From a virus: 64,000 nucleotides of DNA. Numbering within the stretch: position 1 is the stretch's first letter; each line of letters starts with the position of its first letter. A program made the position numbers and the translations under genes. Under the pieces are notes generated by a model. It was not told where the DNA came from and did not search any database. It was given only the letters and a program-made list of their open reading frames with translations. The stretch is from IMG/VR virus record IMGVR_UViG_3300025418_000839, positions 62,001-126,000 of that record, one strand, 5' to 3'. Below are positions 41,644 to 52,392 of the stretch, piece by piece.

Positions 41644-41946
41644 TTATTCAGCGGGTGGAGTTGTTACTACTGCTAATGCGGCTTTAACTGCGACTACTTG
41701 TTCATCGGTCAAAGATAAAACTGCAGAACCTTCAGCAAACTTAGTCAATACATCTTGACCTTCAACATGGCTAATGTCAAACAGTACAGGTTGAATTGTT
41801 AAATTATGCTTAGTAAGAAGTTCTTGGGCGTCAGTGTTTAAATCGGTAAAACGGGCCTCAACTGCCAAATCTTTACTTTTTAATGATGCTAAAACTTCAT
41901 CAACGTGTGTACCTTGTGAACTAAGTGCGAATAAATGAACTGTCAT
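41644..41946 (-). CDS. Hypothetical protein, 100 aa
   Basis: A small protein with alternating strands and helices (VHLFALSSQGTHVDEVLASL, LLTKHNLTIQPVLFDIS) that could adopt a thioredoxin-like or ferredoxin-like fold, but lacks redox Cys. A perfect late box lies 21 nt upstream and a terminator follows, so it is a monocistronic late gene. Function unknown. Confidence 0.6.
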   Translation of the reverse strand: MTVHLFALSSQGTHVDEVLASLKSKDLAVEARFTDLNTDAQELLTKHNLTIQPVLFDISHVEGQDVLTKFAEGSAVLSLTDEQVVAVKAALAVVTTPPAE

Positions 41947-41966
41947 TTTAAATCTCCGTTATACTG

Positions 41967-41974
41967 TATTTATA
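41967..41974 (-). promoter_or_regulatory. T4-type late promoter (TATAAATA)
   Basis: Perfect late consensus on the minus strand, 21 nt upstream of the ATG at 41946. Confidence 0.7.
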
Positions 41975-41989
41975 GTTATTTCAGCAGAA

Positions 41990-42027
41990 ACCCGCCAAAG
42001 TGTGCATTGTTAAGAGGCATGGCGGGT
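41990..42027 (-). terminator. Possible terminator after groEL
   Basis: A 7-bp GC-rich stem ACCCGCC/GGCGGGT (41990-41996 with 42021-42027) with a 24-nt loop, 22 nt past the groEL stop. The T tract after it is short, so termination may be inefficient. Confidence 0.4.
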
Positions 42028-42048
42028 ATGTTACTTAATGCTTGATTT

Positions 42049-43973
<1,925 letters not shown>

Positions 43974-44011
43974 GATTCTCCTTTAAAATGAATAAATTTA
44001 ATTAGTTTTTT

Positions 44012-44041
44012 ATTGTACTACATAGAATGCGGCATTGTCAA
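44012..44041 (-). promoter_or_regulatory. Sigma-70-type promoter of groES-groEL
   Basis: -35 TTGACA (44036-44041), 18-bp spacer, -10 TACAAT (44012-44017) on the minus strand, with an AAGGAG site before groES. No CIRCE-like inverted repeat is visible. Confidence 0.75.
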
Positions 44042-44056
44042 CAACTACCGCAAAAA

Positions 44057-44064
44057 TATTTATC
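44057..44064 (-). promoter_or_regulatory. Late promoter (GATAAATA) upstream of groES
   Basis: GATAAATA on the minus strand about 85 nt before the groES ATG, just outside the end of the sugar-island gene at 44067. Confidence 0.4.
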
Positions 44065-44066
44065 AC

Positions 44067-44834
44067 TTAGAAATAAGTAATATTGGTTCTGGGAAAGAAA
44101 CATTCTCTGTACTGCATGGGTTTCATTTTGTGTAGTTCAACTACCGAAGTTTTGCCCAAGCCCATAGCTATACTAAGAGCCATACTTTGGTTGCCCAAAA
44201 ACAAATCAGCGCCTTCAATTAATTCGGCTAGTTCTAAGAAATCTTTAACCGGACGATATTGTATTTTACAGTCAAATTTAGCAACAAAAGCTTCATGCTC
44301 TGCAGGCGTCCCAACAAATAGTCCATTATTAGCCAAATCTGCGTCATGACACATTTTGAACCAACTAGCATCTGTGTCAACATCAGGAGTACGATAACGT
44401 GGAGTAGAGTTTACAACGATAGCGGCTTCTTTAATAGGGTCTACTTCTAACCAAGGTGTATCATAATCGTTGACTGTAAATGGTACATTAAAAGTACGGA
44501 AATAACTTTCTACAATATTTCCCTCAAATGTACGATACAGTACTGCACGATATTGATCCAAATTGATATCGGGCTTGTTGTCCCCGTCATGCCAAGCTGT
44601 AACCTCTGTGATATATGGTTGACGTTCAATTAGGGGTGCTAACATTCTGTAGTCTTGTTCTGTGTATCGACCTTTGTGTGCTGGGTCAATATCTTCAGCA
44701 CGATACCCATAGGTAGGCAGGATAAGTTCAAGGTTACGAATACCAATTTGAAACTCACCGCCGCCCATGCGTTTAACCAGGGCCAGGCTATAGATTGTGT
44801 CACCGGCTGTGCCTGAATGCAAGTATGTTGTCAT
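44067..44834 (-). CDS. GT-B-like glycosyltransferase-related protein, 255 aa
   Basis: The N-terminal HSGTAGDTIYSLALVKRMGGG resembles the first loop of GT9-type heptosyltransferases, and LFLGNQSMALSIAMGLGK matches their donor-binding 'GxxS...A.A.G.' region near the C-terminus. The two half-domains are short for a complete GT-B enzyme. It may transfer a sugar, or be a degenerate relative. It is the last gene of the minus-strand sugar operon and overlaps the methyltransferase by 4 nt. Confidence 0.6.
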   Translation of the reverse strand: MTTYLHSGTAGDTIYSLALVKRMGGGEFQIGIRNLELILPTYGYRAEDIDPAHKGRYTEQDYRMLAPLIERQPYITEVTAWHDGDNKPDINLDQYRAVLYRTFEGNIVESYFRTFNVPFTVNDYDTPWLEVDPIKEAAIVVNSTPRYRTPDVDTDASWFKMCHDADLANNGLFVGTPAEHEAFVAKFDCKIQYRPVKDFLELAELIEGADLFLGNQSMALSIAMGLGKTSVVELHKMKPMQYRECFFPRTNITYF

Positions 44835-45556
44835 TTATTATTTTTTATTAAAAAGATTCCGTAACCATTATGCCAAGGACTAGGGAACATAGGATTCTCA
44901 CCTGTTTCAACTTCAATTTTGTAAAGTATTTCTAAGTTACTGTCATCAAATGCACGATAAGTACCTGCTTTTTCGCGACTGTTATATTTGACACCCTTGT
45001 ACTCAACTTCAAAAATATTGTTGTCATTCCAGTCATCAACTATAACTAAACTGATGTCAGCAAGGTGTGGAGCCACACGAACAATACCTTGATATTGGCT
45101 TTCTTCTTCATGCCAACCATCGTACATATAAACATCGTATGGTCCATATAGTGCAGGATCAAAACTTTCAAAACTTTGATTCAATAACTGTACGTCGGCG
45201 GTTTCTGTTTTTACTACTTCGATGTTACGACGAGCATCTTGTTCAGGAGTTGTACTGTAGTGTGGATAGCTTTCAGTGTAGTTGTCTACTCCAATGGCTG
45301 TGATATTATCAATGCCGCCAATAGCTGAACAAAGAGTTGATCCTTGAAATACTCCTACCTCAAGATATCGGGCATCGGTCAGTGTTCTAATATAGTTATT
45401 GATAAATCTACGATAAACAATACCACTCATTCCAGTAATCTGTAGTGCATAGTCCGGAATTCCGCTGACTTCTTCTTGTGCCAGTCGCAAGCACTCTTTG
45501 ATAATTCCAATCTGTGGGTGATCAGTATATACTTGATCAGTAATAGTAATAGGCAT
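44831..45556 (-). CDS. Class I SAM methyltransferase (Methyltransf_24 type), 241 aa
   Basis: Rossmann methyltransferase: motif I YLEVGVFQGSTLCSAI, ITAIGVDNYTE, the YMYDGWHEEE signature (Asp-Gly-x-His) and VIVDDWNDNN. Probably methylates a sugar or small acceptor for the glycan made by neighbouring enzymes. One of three such enzymes in the window (others at 23240-23950 and 50639-51199). Confidence 0.78.
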   Translation of the reverse strand: MPITITDQVYTDHPQIGIIKECLRLAQEEVSGIPDYALQITGMSGIVYRRFINNYIRTLTDARYLEVGVFQGSTLCSAIGGIDNITAIGVDNYTESYPHYSTTPEQDARRNIEVVKTETADVQLLNQSFESFDPALYGPYDVYMYDGWHEEESQYQGIVRVAPHLADISLVIVDDWNDNNIFEVEYKGVKYNSREKAGTYRAFDDSNLEILYKIEVETGENPMFPSPWHNGYGIFLIKNNK

Positions 45557-45567
45557 AATTTTCTTTC

Positions 45568-46461
45568 TTAATTAAGTTGTTCTAATATTGCGTTGGCTAT
45601 ACGTTGTGTATCAAACAGTTTGTTACAGCGGAAATCTCCATGTTGGCATACGATTCCACGCACTGGTCGATCTTGTTTGACGTTGCAACCCACACAGTCA
45701 ATATCGGCTTGTATAGCAGTCCAGTGCCATGTTGGATCCAAATGTCTAATAGGCATTATATACTCTGGAGGATTATGTGTCAACATTCCAATTACGTGTG
45801 TATTGCTGGCTCCAGCAATTTGAAATGGTCCCGAATCGATGCCCACAAAACAACGGGCACCATCCAATAATACTTTTAATTGTTGTGGCGTGTACTGTGC
45901 GTTTTTATTCACAATCAAGGGATGATCCAGGCTCAAATCAGTGGGTCCGCCTACTGTAACAATTTTGAAATCTGTGCGTACTTCAAACGCTTGAGCAAAG
46001 ATATTGCACCATACGTCAATATCAATATTCTTCAGGGCCCAATGCCACTGACGCATATGAACAGCAATGTAGGGACTACCAATTTCCTTGATGTCTGCAC
46101 TAACTAATTCCAGATCACTGTCAGTTGGATGTAGGTCGGGGTGGCGATCCATGACACTGGTATTATCACCAAACACTCGATAAAACATACTGTCAATAAA
46201 ATGATTTTCTGGATTTAATTCGTAAGCGTCATCTAAGTTATAAACGACATCATAGTCTGCGGGATTACATTCGCCCCAGTTACGTAGATCTACAATGTAA
46301 GGATTGTTTTTATAGACTAATGGAAATTCTGTTTCAACGGTAATTGCACAACGGCCATTGTGATGTTTGTACAGTTCTCGGACTACACCGGTTGACATTA
46401 CTACATCGCCCAATGCAGCACGTCGTTTAACTAAGATAGTGGTAGGAGTTTCAATCTTCAT
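45568..46461 (-). CDS. Glycosyltransferase family 9 (heptosyltransferase-like), 297 aa
   Basis: GT9 hallmarks: KRRAALGDVVMSTGVVREL at the start, a linker, HMRQWHWALKNI, and FVGIDSGPFQIAGASNTHVI for donor binding. Cys residues near the C-terminus (CVGCNVKQ, CQHGDFRC) may bind a metal. Such enzymes add heptose or related sugars to lipopolysaccharide or protein. In a phage it could alter host surface glycans or decorate the virion. It overlaps the C-methyltransferase gene by 11 nt. Confidence 0.8.
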   Translation of the reverse strand: MKIETPTTILVKRRAALGDVVMSTGVVRELYKHHNGRCAITVETEFPLVYKNNPYIVDLRNWGECNPADYDVVYNLDDAYELNPENHFIDSMFYRVFGDNTSVMDRHPDLHPTDSDLELVSADIKEIGSPYIAVHMRQWHWALKNIDIDVWCNIFAQAFEVRTDFKIVTVGGPTDLSLDHPLIVNKNAQYTPQQLKVLLDGARCFVGIDSGPFQIAGASNTHVIGMLTHNPPEYIMPIRHLDPTWHWTAIQADIDCVGCNVKQDRPVRGIVCQHGDFRCNKLFDTQRIANAILEQLN

Positions 46462-47686
46462 TGGTTTCTGTCACAATAGTTGGAAAATAACGCAGGAATA
46501 TATCTTGTGCGTTGTTGCGTTTTGCTAGAATCTTCTTTTTAATTTCTGTGTAGAAATTCCATGCCAGCGGAACAAATACAACACGTTCTTTGGGATCAGT
46601 TATACTATCTAACCATTCGATACTGACCACAGGAATACTAGTGCCCGGGCAATATAGTCCTTGCTTTAAAGGATTGTCATCAATTACGCAGTCCAGGTGT
46701 ATGTTACTGGCATTGATCAGTGTCATACCTTTAGCGGCAGCACCGTAACCAACAATAGTATATCCCCAACCACGATACTCATCAATTTGATCTTTGAGTT
46801 GATCAATTAACTCCTGTACACCTGTAGCCCACTTTGTATAAGTCTCAGGTGTCTGTAGTCCTAGTGCTGATTCTACAGCTAGGATATTTTGAATACGTTC
46901 TTGATTAGCAGGTTGTTTGGCTAATATAAAGATATAGCTGGTTCCATGAATAGGAGTTTTAATTACATCAATTAAATATAGACCAGCACGTTCAGCCAGT
47001 CGGCGCATTGATTCTGCATTGTAGTAGCTGATATGCTCGTGATAGATGGTATCAAACTCACCGTTAGGAACCATGTCAGCTTGACTGGTAGAAATAAAAA
47101 TCTTACCTTCGTTGTTTAAGTGCTCGCGGCAAAGTTTTAAGTATGCCAGTGGATCTGGAATATGTGCAAATGAATTTTGTGTAGTAATAACTGTAAACTT
47201 GGTATGTATGTTATCAGAGGTTTCTTTATCCCAAAATCTACACCATATGCGATGATTCGCACTAGACTTTTCGTATAAGTTTTCTGCTGGATCTACACCA
47301 AATGTCTTATAACCTAACTTCTTAAATGCATCTAATTGGCTACCATCATTACAGCCAATGTCCAATACTGTACCCACCATTGGTTTAGCGAACTGTTCAG
47401 TTACAAAGCGAGCATACCAGTCCATGTATTCTACATAGGTATTTGATGTACCTGACACATACAGATAGTGTGTGTAAATCAATTCAGGATTAACTGCGTG
47501 TGTAAGTTGTAGGTGATTACAGTCTTCACAACGATTAATAGCTAGGGGGAACCACTGATCTGTATCACGTACTCCGCCATGCTCTTGAAAGCTGTTGGCC
47601 AAGGGTTGATCTTGGAGATCCAGGGTCAAGGTTAAGTCTTGGCCGCCGCAGGCCAAACACTCATCGATTTGTGTGTAATCTTCCAT
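46451..47686 (-). CDS. NDP-sugar C-methyltransferase (TylC3/NovU-like), 411 aa
   Basis: Three-part architecture of deoxysugar C-methyltransferases: an N-terminal zinc-binding domain (CLACGG ... RCEDCNHLQL, two CxxC pairs), the SAM domain with VLDIGCNDGSQLDAFKKLGY, and a C-terminal domain with IVGYGAAAKGMTLINAS and VIDDNPLKQGLYCPG. These enzymes methylate C-3 or C-5 of NDP-4-keto-6-deoxyhexoses to give branched sugars. Together with the 4,6-dehydratase nearby it implies synthesis of a branched deoxysugar. Confidence 0.85.
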   Translation of the reverse strand: MEDYTQIDECLACGGQDLTLTLDLQDQPLANSFQEHGGVRDTDQWFPLAINRCEDCNHLQLTHAVNPELIYTHYLYVSGTSNTYVEYMDWYARFVTEQFAKPMVGTVLDIGCNDGSQLDAFKKLGYKTFGVDPAENLYEKSSANHRIWCRFWDKETSDNIHTKFTVITTQNSFAHIPDPLAYLKLCREHLNNEGKIFISTSQADMVPNGEFDTIYHEHISYYNAESMRRLAERAGLYLIDVIKTPIHGTSYIFILAKQPANQERIQNILAVESALGLQTPETYTKWATGVQELIDQLKDQIDEYRGWGYTIVGYGAAAKGMTLINASNIHLDCVIDDNPLKQGLYCPGTSIPVVSIEWLDSITDPKERVVFVPLAWNFYTEIKKKILAKRNNAQDIFLRYFPTIVTETNED

Positions 47687-48411
47687 TAATTTTTAATAGC
47701 AGTTCCGTTGGGAGCGATTGCCCCTTCAACACCAAGATTTTGAATTTCATGTACATGGTCGGGATTTAAGAACTTAGCAAGTACGTGTTCAATATCCACA
47801 TATCCACCTGCAGCTAAACGTTCGGCAAAGAACAGGAAGCTATCTTCATATACACCAATAACTTCGTCTAAGAGTGCAATAGGCCAAGACCATAAGCGAG
47901 CCATGTACTGGAATGGTACTTGTGTTACTTCTGGAGGGAATTGACTTTGATGTTTTGGTCCAATAATAATTTTATCTAAATTATCTGTTTGATCGTATGT
48001 AGCAGGATCAAACAAATCATTTAATATATAACGTCCAGACATTTTATGAATACGATTAATTCCAACAAAGGCATTTTCTTGTTTGAGAATACGCAACACA
48101 CGACCAAAACACATGATTTCTGTGCCGTTCTTTACTACGTCCCAATTATCATTGTCGTACATGTCAATAACGTCTTGATCTTGGCTACAGTCAATGAACA
48201 CGTCGCAGTTTTGTCTTATTACTGCTTCTTGATGTGGCTTAATCGAATCCCCACAGCATTCCATTACTATAATTCTAGCATCAGGGATTTTACGCTTAAT
48301 GCTATTGATAGTTTCAATAGTTTGATCTAACCGTTGCTTAGGTGCAAACACACCAAACTTACTGTTAATAGCTGAAGTTACGATAAAACAATGTTTTACT
48401 TGCTGAGCCAT
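47686..48411 (-). CDS. Putative glycosyltransferase-like protein, 241 aa
   Basis: The start is chosen at the ATG at 48409-48411 (MAQQVKHCF), which has GGAGAA about 7 nt upstream. An earlier ATG would overlap the dehydratase gene more. A Rossmann-like N-terminus (CFIVTSAINSKFG, ARIIVMECCGDSI) is followed by VGINRIHKMSGRYIL and a region ending FAERLAAGGYVDIEH, resembling sugar transferases of surface-polysaccharide loci. No clear DxD. The assignment depends partly on context. Confidence 0.5.
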   Translation of the reverse strand: MAQQVKHCFIVTSAINSKFGVFAPKQRLDQTIETINSIKRKIPDARIIVMECCGDSIKPHQEAVIRQNCDVFIDCSQDQDVIDMYDNDNWDVVKNGTEIMCFGRVLRILKQENAFVGINRIHKMSGRYILNDLFDPATYDQTDNLDKIIIGPKHQSQFPPEVTQVPFQYMARLWSWPIALLDEVIGVYEDSFLFFAERLAAGGYVDIEHVLAKFLNPDHVHEIQNLGVEGAIAPNGTAIKN

Positions 48412-49430
48412 CTGTTGTTCTCCAATGTCCATAATGTCATTTCTTTAATGCGTTCGCTTAGTTTAATCTTAGGTTCCCACCCCAATGACTTTAACAATCC
48501 GCCATCTAAGGCATAGCGTAAGTCATGTCCAGGACGTGATCCGTGGAAGTCAACCATTTCGTAATTAAGTTCTTTACCTTGTGCTTCAGCAATCATCTTA
48601 GCTAAACTCAAATTATCAATTTCTTCTGTACCTACCAAGTTAAACTTAGGACAGTGAGCCCAACCGTAGTCACCTGTGTGTTTGTAGTCTTTTAAGTTAA
48701 GAATAAACATTAGGCCTTCGGCTACGTCTTTAGCATGGATATACATACGTGTGCCAGCTTCTGTGCAGTCTGCGTTGGCATGGATATAAATCTTTTCACC
48801 ATCTCTAGCACGTTGAATACACATGGGAATAAATTTCTCTGGATGCTGACGCTCACCAAACACGTTCATAGTATGTGTAACAACAATTGGCATTTTGTAA
48901 GTATTTTCATAAGCTACGCAAAACTCTTCTGCTGCCGCTTTTGATGCTGAGTATGGATTTGTTGAATTGTAACGATCGTATTCTTTGTAGCTAACTCCTG
49001 GAGGAGCAACACCAAAGATCTCGTCTGTTGAGAAATACACAAAGCGTTCTAAGTTAGGCAAGTTCTTACGTGCATAGTCTAACATATTAACTGTGCCAAC
49101 TACGTTATCCTGCACAAACTCAAACGGATATTGAATTGAACGATCTACGTGTGATCCTGCGGCCAAATGTAGAACAATATCAACAGGACCAATGTCCTTG
49201 ACAATCATTTCATTCAGTTCTGCTTTTAAATCATGGAATACAATACGCAAACGTTCAGCTACCATTTTAGGATCGTGATCCTGTAGCATATCGTGTAAGC
49301 GATTCAAGTTACCACTAATATCTAATCGGTCCAGACATACAATATTGTAGTCGGTTTCTTTGAGCATCTTATCGATTACATGGTGTGCGATGAAACCAGC
49401 ACCGCCTGTTATCAGTACATTTTTTGACAT
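48396..49430 (-). CDS. NDP-sugar 4,6-dehydratase-like extended SDR (RmlB-like), 344 aa
   Basis: Extended short-chain dehydrogenase: TGGAGFIAHH (NAD-binding), LHLAAGSHVDRSI, YFSTDEIFG and YSASKAAAEEF (catalytic Tyr-x-x-x-Lys). The Asp-Glu after Ser-Thr is the hallmark of dTDP-glucose 4,6-dehydratases, which make the 4-keto-6-deoxy intermediate. First gene of the minus-strand sugar operon under the promoter at 49486-49514. The exact nucleotide-sugar substrate is not certain. Confidence 0.85.
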   Translation of the reverse strand: MSKNVLITGGAGFIAHHVIDKMLKETDYNIVCLDRLDISGNLNRLHDMLQDHDPKMVAERLRIVFHDLKAELNEMIVKDIGPVDIVLHLAAGSHVDRSIQYPFEFVQDNVVGTVNMLDYARKNLPNLERFVYFSTDEIFGVAPPGVSYKEYDRYNSTNPYSASKAAAEEFCVAYENTYKMPIVVTHTMNVFGERQHPEKFIPMCIQRARDGEKIYIHANADCTEAGTRMYIHAKDVAEGLMFILNLKDYKHTGDYGWAHCPKFNLVGTEEIDNLSLAKMIAEAQGKELNYEMVDFHGSRPGHDLRYALDGGLLKSLGWEPKIKLSERIKEMTLWTLENNRWLSK

Positions 49431-49485
49431 TTATTATTCACCTAAGTTATTTGATAGCAGTATTTACCTGCGTATTTTGTTGTTA

Positions 49486-49514
49486 ATTATAAAACAATAT
49501 CAACTATTAGTCAA
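49486..49514 (-). promoter_or_regulatory. Sigma-70-type promoter of the sugar operon
   Basis: -35 TTGACT (49509-49514), 17-bp spacer, -10 TATAAT (49486-49491) on the minus strand. The -35 lies within the 3' end of the GDPD-like gene. Confidence 0.8.
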
Positions 49515-49962
49515 TGATTGATTTAATTTTTTCTACATAGTCGCTACATATTCCGTAGCAGGAAGCCGATTTAATATTGGCAAATTCTGGATCCGACCAT
49601 TCTGGCATCAACATAATGCTACGTTTGGATAAAGGTTTATCGGGATAAGTCCAAATGTATTGATGACTAGTCAGAGTCTGTGTGTCAGACTCGTGCCAAA
49701 AGTAGTTTAAAGGTGTGTTGGTTAGATAGTATAGTGCCGCTAGATTTTTGGCATGTATCCATAGACCGTCGCTAGAAATAAATTCGTATTCTACATTATA
49801 AGTAGGAGCATCATGCCCTAAAAAGAATCCGCCATCCGATTTATACCAAAGATCAATTTCGCAGTCATATCCCTTGGATAATGCTAATTTAATTTGCTCA
49901 GGGCGATTTTCTAAATTACTATCAGGACCATTAAACAATCCGCGATGTGCTATCAATTTCAT
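49507..49962 (-). CDS. GDPD-like phosphodiesterase-type protein, 151 aa
   Basis: The start is set at the ATG at 49960-49962, which overlaps the upstream stop (ATGA). MKLIAHRGL, NRPEQIKLALSKGYDCEIDL and FFLGHDAP match the first strands and catalytic His/Glu/Asp of glycerophosphodiester phosphodiesterases (PI-PLC-like barrel). At 151 residues it is shorter than a full barrel (about 240), so it may be reduced or act as a dimer. Its place among glycan genes suggests a role on phosphate-linked sugars. Confidence 0.6.
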   Translation of the reverse strand: MKLIAHRGLFNGPDSNLENRPEQIKLALSKGYDCEIDLWYKSDGGFFLGHDAPTYNVEYEFISSDGLWIHAKNLAALYYLTNTPLNYFWHESDTQTLTSHQYIWTYPDKPLSKRSIMLMPEWSDPEFANIKSASCYGICSDYVEKIKSIID

Positions 49963-50642
49963 TGGTGATCCATTCTCCAACGACCCCGGTATTCACCTTT
50001 ATTCCATTGTGGCTCTACTATAAATGGCAAGCACTCATAGTCTATGCCCGTAACTTTAAAATACTTTTCCAGGCTTTCTTCTGGATGTATAAACTCAAAT
50101 GTATCTGCTAAGTGATCTAGGTAATCCCAGTAACCCACAAAACGTTCATACATTTCTGGACTACCAAATAAAAAATTATCAGCAAAGTTTTGAGCATTGA
50201 TCATTTTAGTTTTAACTTTTTCAGCATAGTCACGTAGGTCAACTTCACCACGTGGTACCATGTCTGTACGCATACGGAACACCATATCGTACTGTTCACC
50301 TGTTTCAGCCACATACTCTTTAAATAAGCGATGACTTTCCACAATTCCCCACCACATGGTAAGAAAGTTAGGTGCCCAGTGTGCTATCTGTAGAGGCCTA
50401 CGTGGAGGATGTGCATACTGTGGTCCATCCTCTAGGACCTGCACTACTTTAAATTGACAAGTGTCTGGAATACCCTCACTACGCAAATAGTTTACAAACT
50501 GATCAGCATTTAGGCCAAATTCACTACGCCATGTGCGTATAAAAAAGTCCGCTTGGTCAAATCCTTTGAGAGCGTCAACCAGTCTAAATAGTCCACGATG
50601 TTCGAATCTTGGACCACCGCTTAAACAAAATGCTATCTTCAT
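49959..50642 (-). CDS. Putative glycosyltransferase, 227 aa
   Basis: Starts at the ATG at 50640-50642, which overlaps the methyltransferase stop (ATGA). MKIAFCLSGGPRFEHRGLFR is a strand and loop at the nucleotide-binding end, and YDMVFRMRTDMVP resembles the DxD-type region of a capsule-type transferase family. NFADNFLFGSPEMYERF follows. No signal peptide. It probably transfers a sugar in the pathway of this island. The donor and acceptor are unknown. Confidence 0.55.
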   Translation of the reverse strand: MKIAFCLSGGPRFEHRGLFRLVDALKGFDQADFFIRTWRSEFGLNADQFVNYLRSEGIPDTCQFKVVQVLEDGPQYAHPPRRPLQIAHWAPNFLTMWWGIVESHRLFKEYVAETGEQYDMVFRMRTDMVPRGEVDLRDYAEKVKTKMINAQNFADNFLFGSPEMYERFVGYWDYLDHLADTFEFIHPEESLEKYFKVTGIDYECLPFIVEPQWNKGEYRGRWRMDHQ

Positions 50643-51199
50643 AAATTCTTTCCCCAACCTAGACCGTTTCTCATAAAATTATTACCAAACATTTCATTTA
50701 CTGCACGCACAACTCCTTCAGATCCACGAGTGTGACCATAATCGTCCCCAGCAATAGTACCGCCAGGTTTAACTTTAGGTAACCATGCTTTAATGTCAGC
50801 TAGTACACCTTCATACAAATGATCGCCATCAATGAATACAAAATCCAAACTAGCATCAGGGTATGTTGCGGCCGCACTAACACTATCCATACGTACAGCA
50901 CGATAATATCCCTCTACAGGTTTCATATTAGTAATGAATTCATCATATAGTGTATCATTAACTACACTGGTATCAGTTTGATGCAATTCTTCGTTTGGGG
51001 TACCACGCCAAGTATCAACACAATCAAATTTAATGTCTTTACCACTGTTGATAATCTCAACTGCCATGAATGCGGCGCTTTGTCCCCGCCAGGATCCTAT
51101 TTCAACAAAGTGGCTTCCTGTAGGGAAGTATTCAACCATACCCTTGTAGATATCAAAAAAACTGCACCAGCCTTGTATATTTTGATAAAAATGATTCAC
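50639..51199 (-). CDS. Class I SAM methyltransferase (macrocin-O-methyltransferase-like), 186 aa
   Basis: A compact methyltransferase: SHFVEIGSWRGQSAAFMA (motif I), FDCVDTWRGTP, LDFVFIDGDHLYEGVLADI (metal-binding Asp-Gly-Asp-His), GGTIAGDDYGH. The FIDGDH signature is shared by sugar O-methyltransferases of the TylF type. It lies between the RuBisCO-like gene and a glycosyltransferase and has a 1-nt overlap with the former. Confidence 0.82.
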   Translation of the reverse strand: MNHFYQNIQGWCSFFDIYKGMVEYFPTGSHFVEIGSWRGQSAAFMAVEIINSGKDIKFDCVDTWRGTPNEELHQTDTSVVNDTLYDEFITNMKPVEGYYRAVRMDSVSAAATYPDASLDFVFIDGDHLYEGVLADIKAWLPKVKPGGTIAGDDYGHTRGSEGVVRAVNEMFGNNFMRNGLGWGKNL

Positions 51200-52392
51200 T
51201 ATTTAATCAAACCCCATTTAGCAATAGCTTGATCGTACTCAGGACCGTATGTCTTATCTATTGCTTGACGCATAGCTGTGGCTCCCGCTACTGTACCGCC
51301 TGGATGTCCGTGTACTGCTCCGCCTGCGTTGGCTAGATAATCTTGGCCAGCAATTTCTGTAACTTTTTCTACCAGGCCGGGATGGAATCCACAGCTTAGA
51401 GCAGGAACAGTATTACCTGCACGTAGAATATCTAGACATTCTTTAATCTCTTCTGGGTCATCATTGCTATATCCGCCAACCATGCCTGTTTGTATAGTGT
51501 CGGCGCCCATCAGAGTAGCTAGCTGACACATAACTGGCCAACTGATACTAAAGCGATGATTAACATCTGTGGTAACTTTGGCACCAGAACTTTGATAGTG
51601 CAAGTACAATGGCAAATCTAATTTGCGAATACTGTTATAACTACCATAGCCAGAGAATACATTGATATGCACACCTGTTCCGCCTAACTCATGCACACGC
51701 TTAACACGATCGACTAACACATGCGGGTCGCAGTTAATAGTATGGCAAAATACGATCTTACGTGATTGTTTTGCTAGATAGTTAGCAATAATATCTACAC
51801 GACGATCCAATGGCGCACACGCAGGATTAACCATGATTTCATCTTCTTTGATAAAATCGACCCCACCGTCAACCATCTGTTTGACCATCTCTAATAATAC
51901 TTCAGGAGTAATACCAATCTTAGGTTTTACAATACTACCAAACAAAGGTTTTCCGTATTGGCCGGTTAATGCTCTAAATCCTGTGATACCAAACTTGGGT
52001 CCTAAGAAATGCTGTGTAACTGTTTCAGGAAGTTCTAATTTAATTAATCGGCAACTGTTAAAACAATCGATATCAACGTGTCCGCCCATGAGCTGGCATA
52101 ACATATGAGCGACCCCGTCTGTTGCCCAGTCTGTGTTAGCCACAGGGAAAGCAATTTCTACGTTGCCCCATACACGATTTTCAAGGTCTTTTTTATCACC
52201 TAGGATGATACAACTGTGATTTTCAAATAGGTCATCTGTTTCCCACTCATTGCGTACACTGGGATTTCCTACGCTTTGCCCGATAGCTAAATTCCATGCG
52301 GCGTCATCTAAGCTAGTCTTACTAGTAATTTTATATGTTGCTATGTAATACTTAGATAAATCTATTTCACTGCGGTCACGGTAAAACTTCAT
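51199..52392 (-). CDS. RuBisCO-like protein (form IV-type), 397 aa
   Basis: The start is taken at the ATG at 52390-52392, preceded by GGAG with 6 nt spacing. An earlier ATG would overlap the cupin gene. The large-subunit barrel is recognisable: IVKPKIGI (Lys156, Lys158), GGVDFIKEDE with the carbamate Lys182 and metal ligands Asp184 and Glu185, PALSCGFHPG, and HGHPGG near the end. Residues needed for carboxylation are changed: loop 6 reads GMVGGYS (no Lys334 equivalent), and LHYQSSG replaces HRAMH (catalytic His and Arg lost). It is therefore an enolase- or isomerase-type homologue, not a CO2-fixing enzyme. Substrate unknown. Confidence 0.88.
   Translation of the reverse strand: MKFYRDRSEIDLSKYYIATYKITSKTSLDDAAWNLAIGQSVGNPSVRNEWETDDLFENHSCIILGDKKDLENRVWGNVEIAFPVANTDWATDGVAHMLCQLMGGHVDIDCFNSCRLIKLELPETVTQHFLGPKFGITGFRALTGQYGKPLFGSIVKPKIGITPEVLLEMVKQMVDGGVDFIKEDEIMVNPACAPLDRRVDIIANYLAKQSRKIVFCHTINCDPHVLVDRVKRVHELGGTGVHINVFSGYGSYNSIRKLDLPLYLHYQSSGAKVTTDVNHRFSISWPVMCQLATLMGADTIQTGMVGGYSNDDPEEIKECLDILRAGNTVPALSCGFHPGLVEKVTEIAGQDYLANAGGAVHGHPGGTVAGATAMRQAIDKTYGPEYDQAIAKWGLIK

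Noticed and set aside
51199-52392. Functional carbon-fixing RuBisCO
   Set aside because: The loop-6 Lys and the catalytic His/Arg of the barrel are replaced, so carboxylation is not expected although the carbamate Lys is kept.
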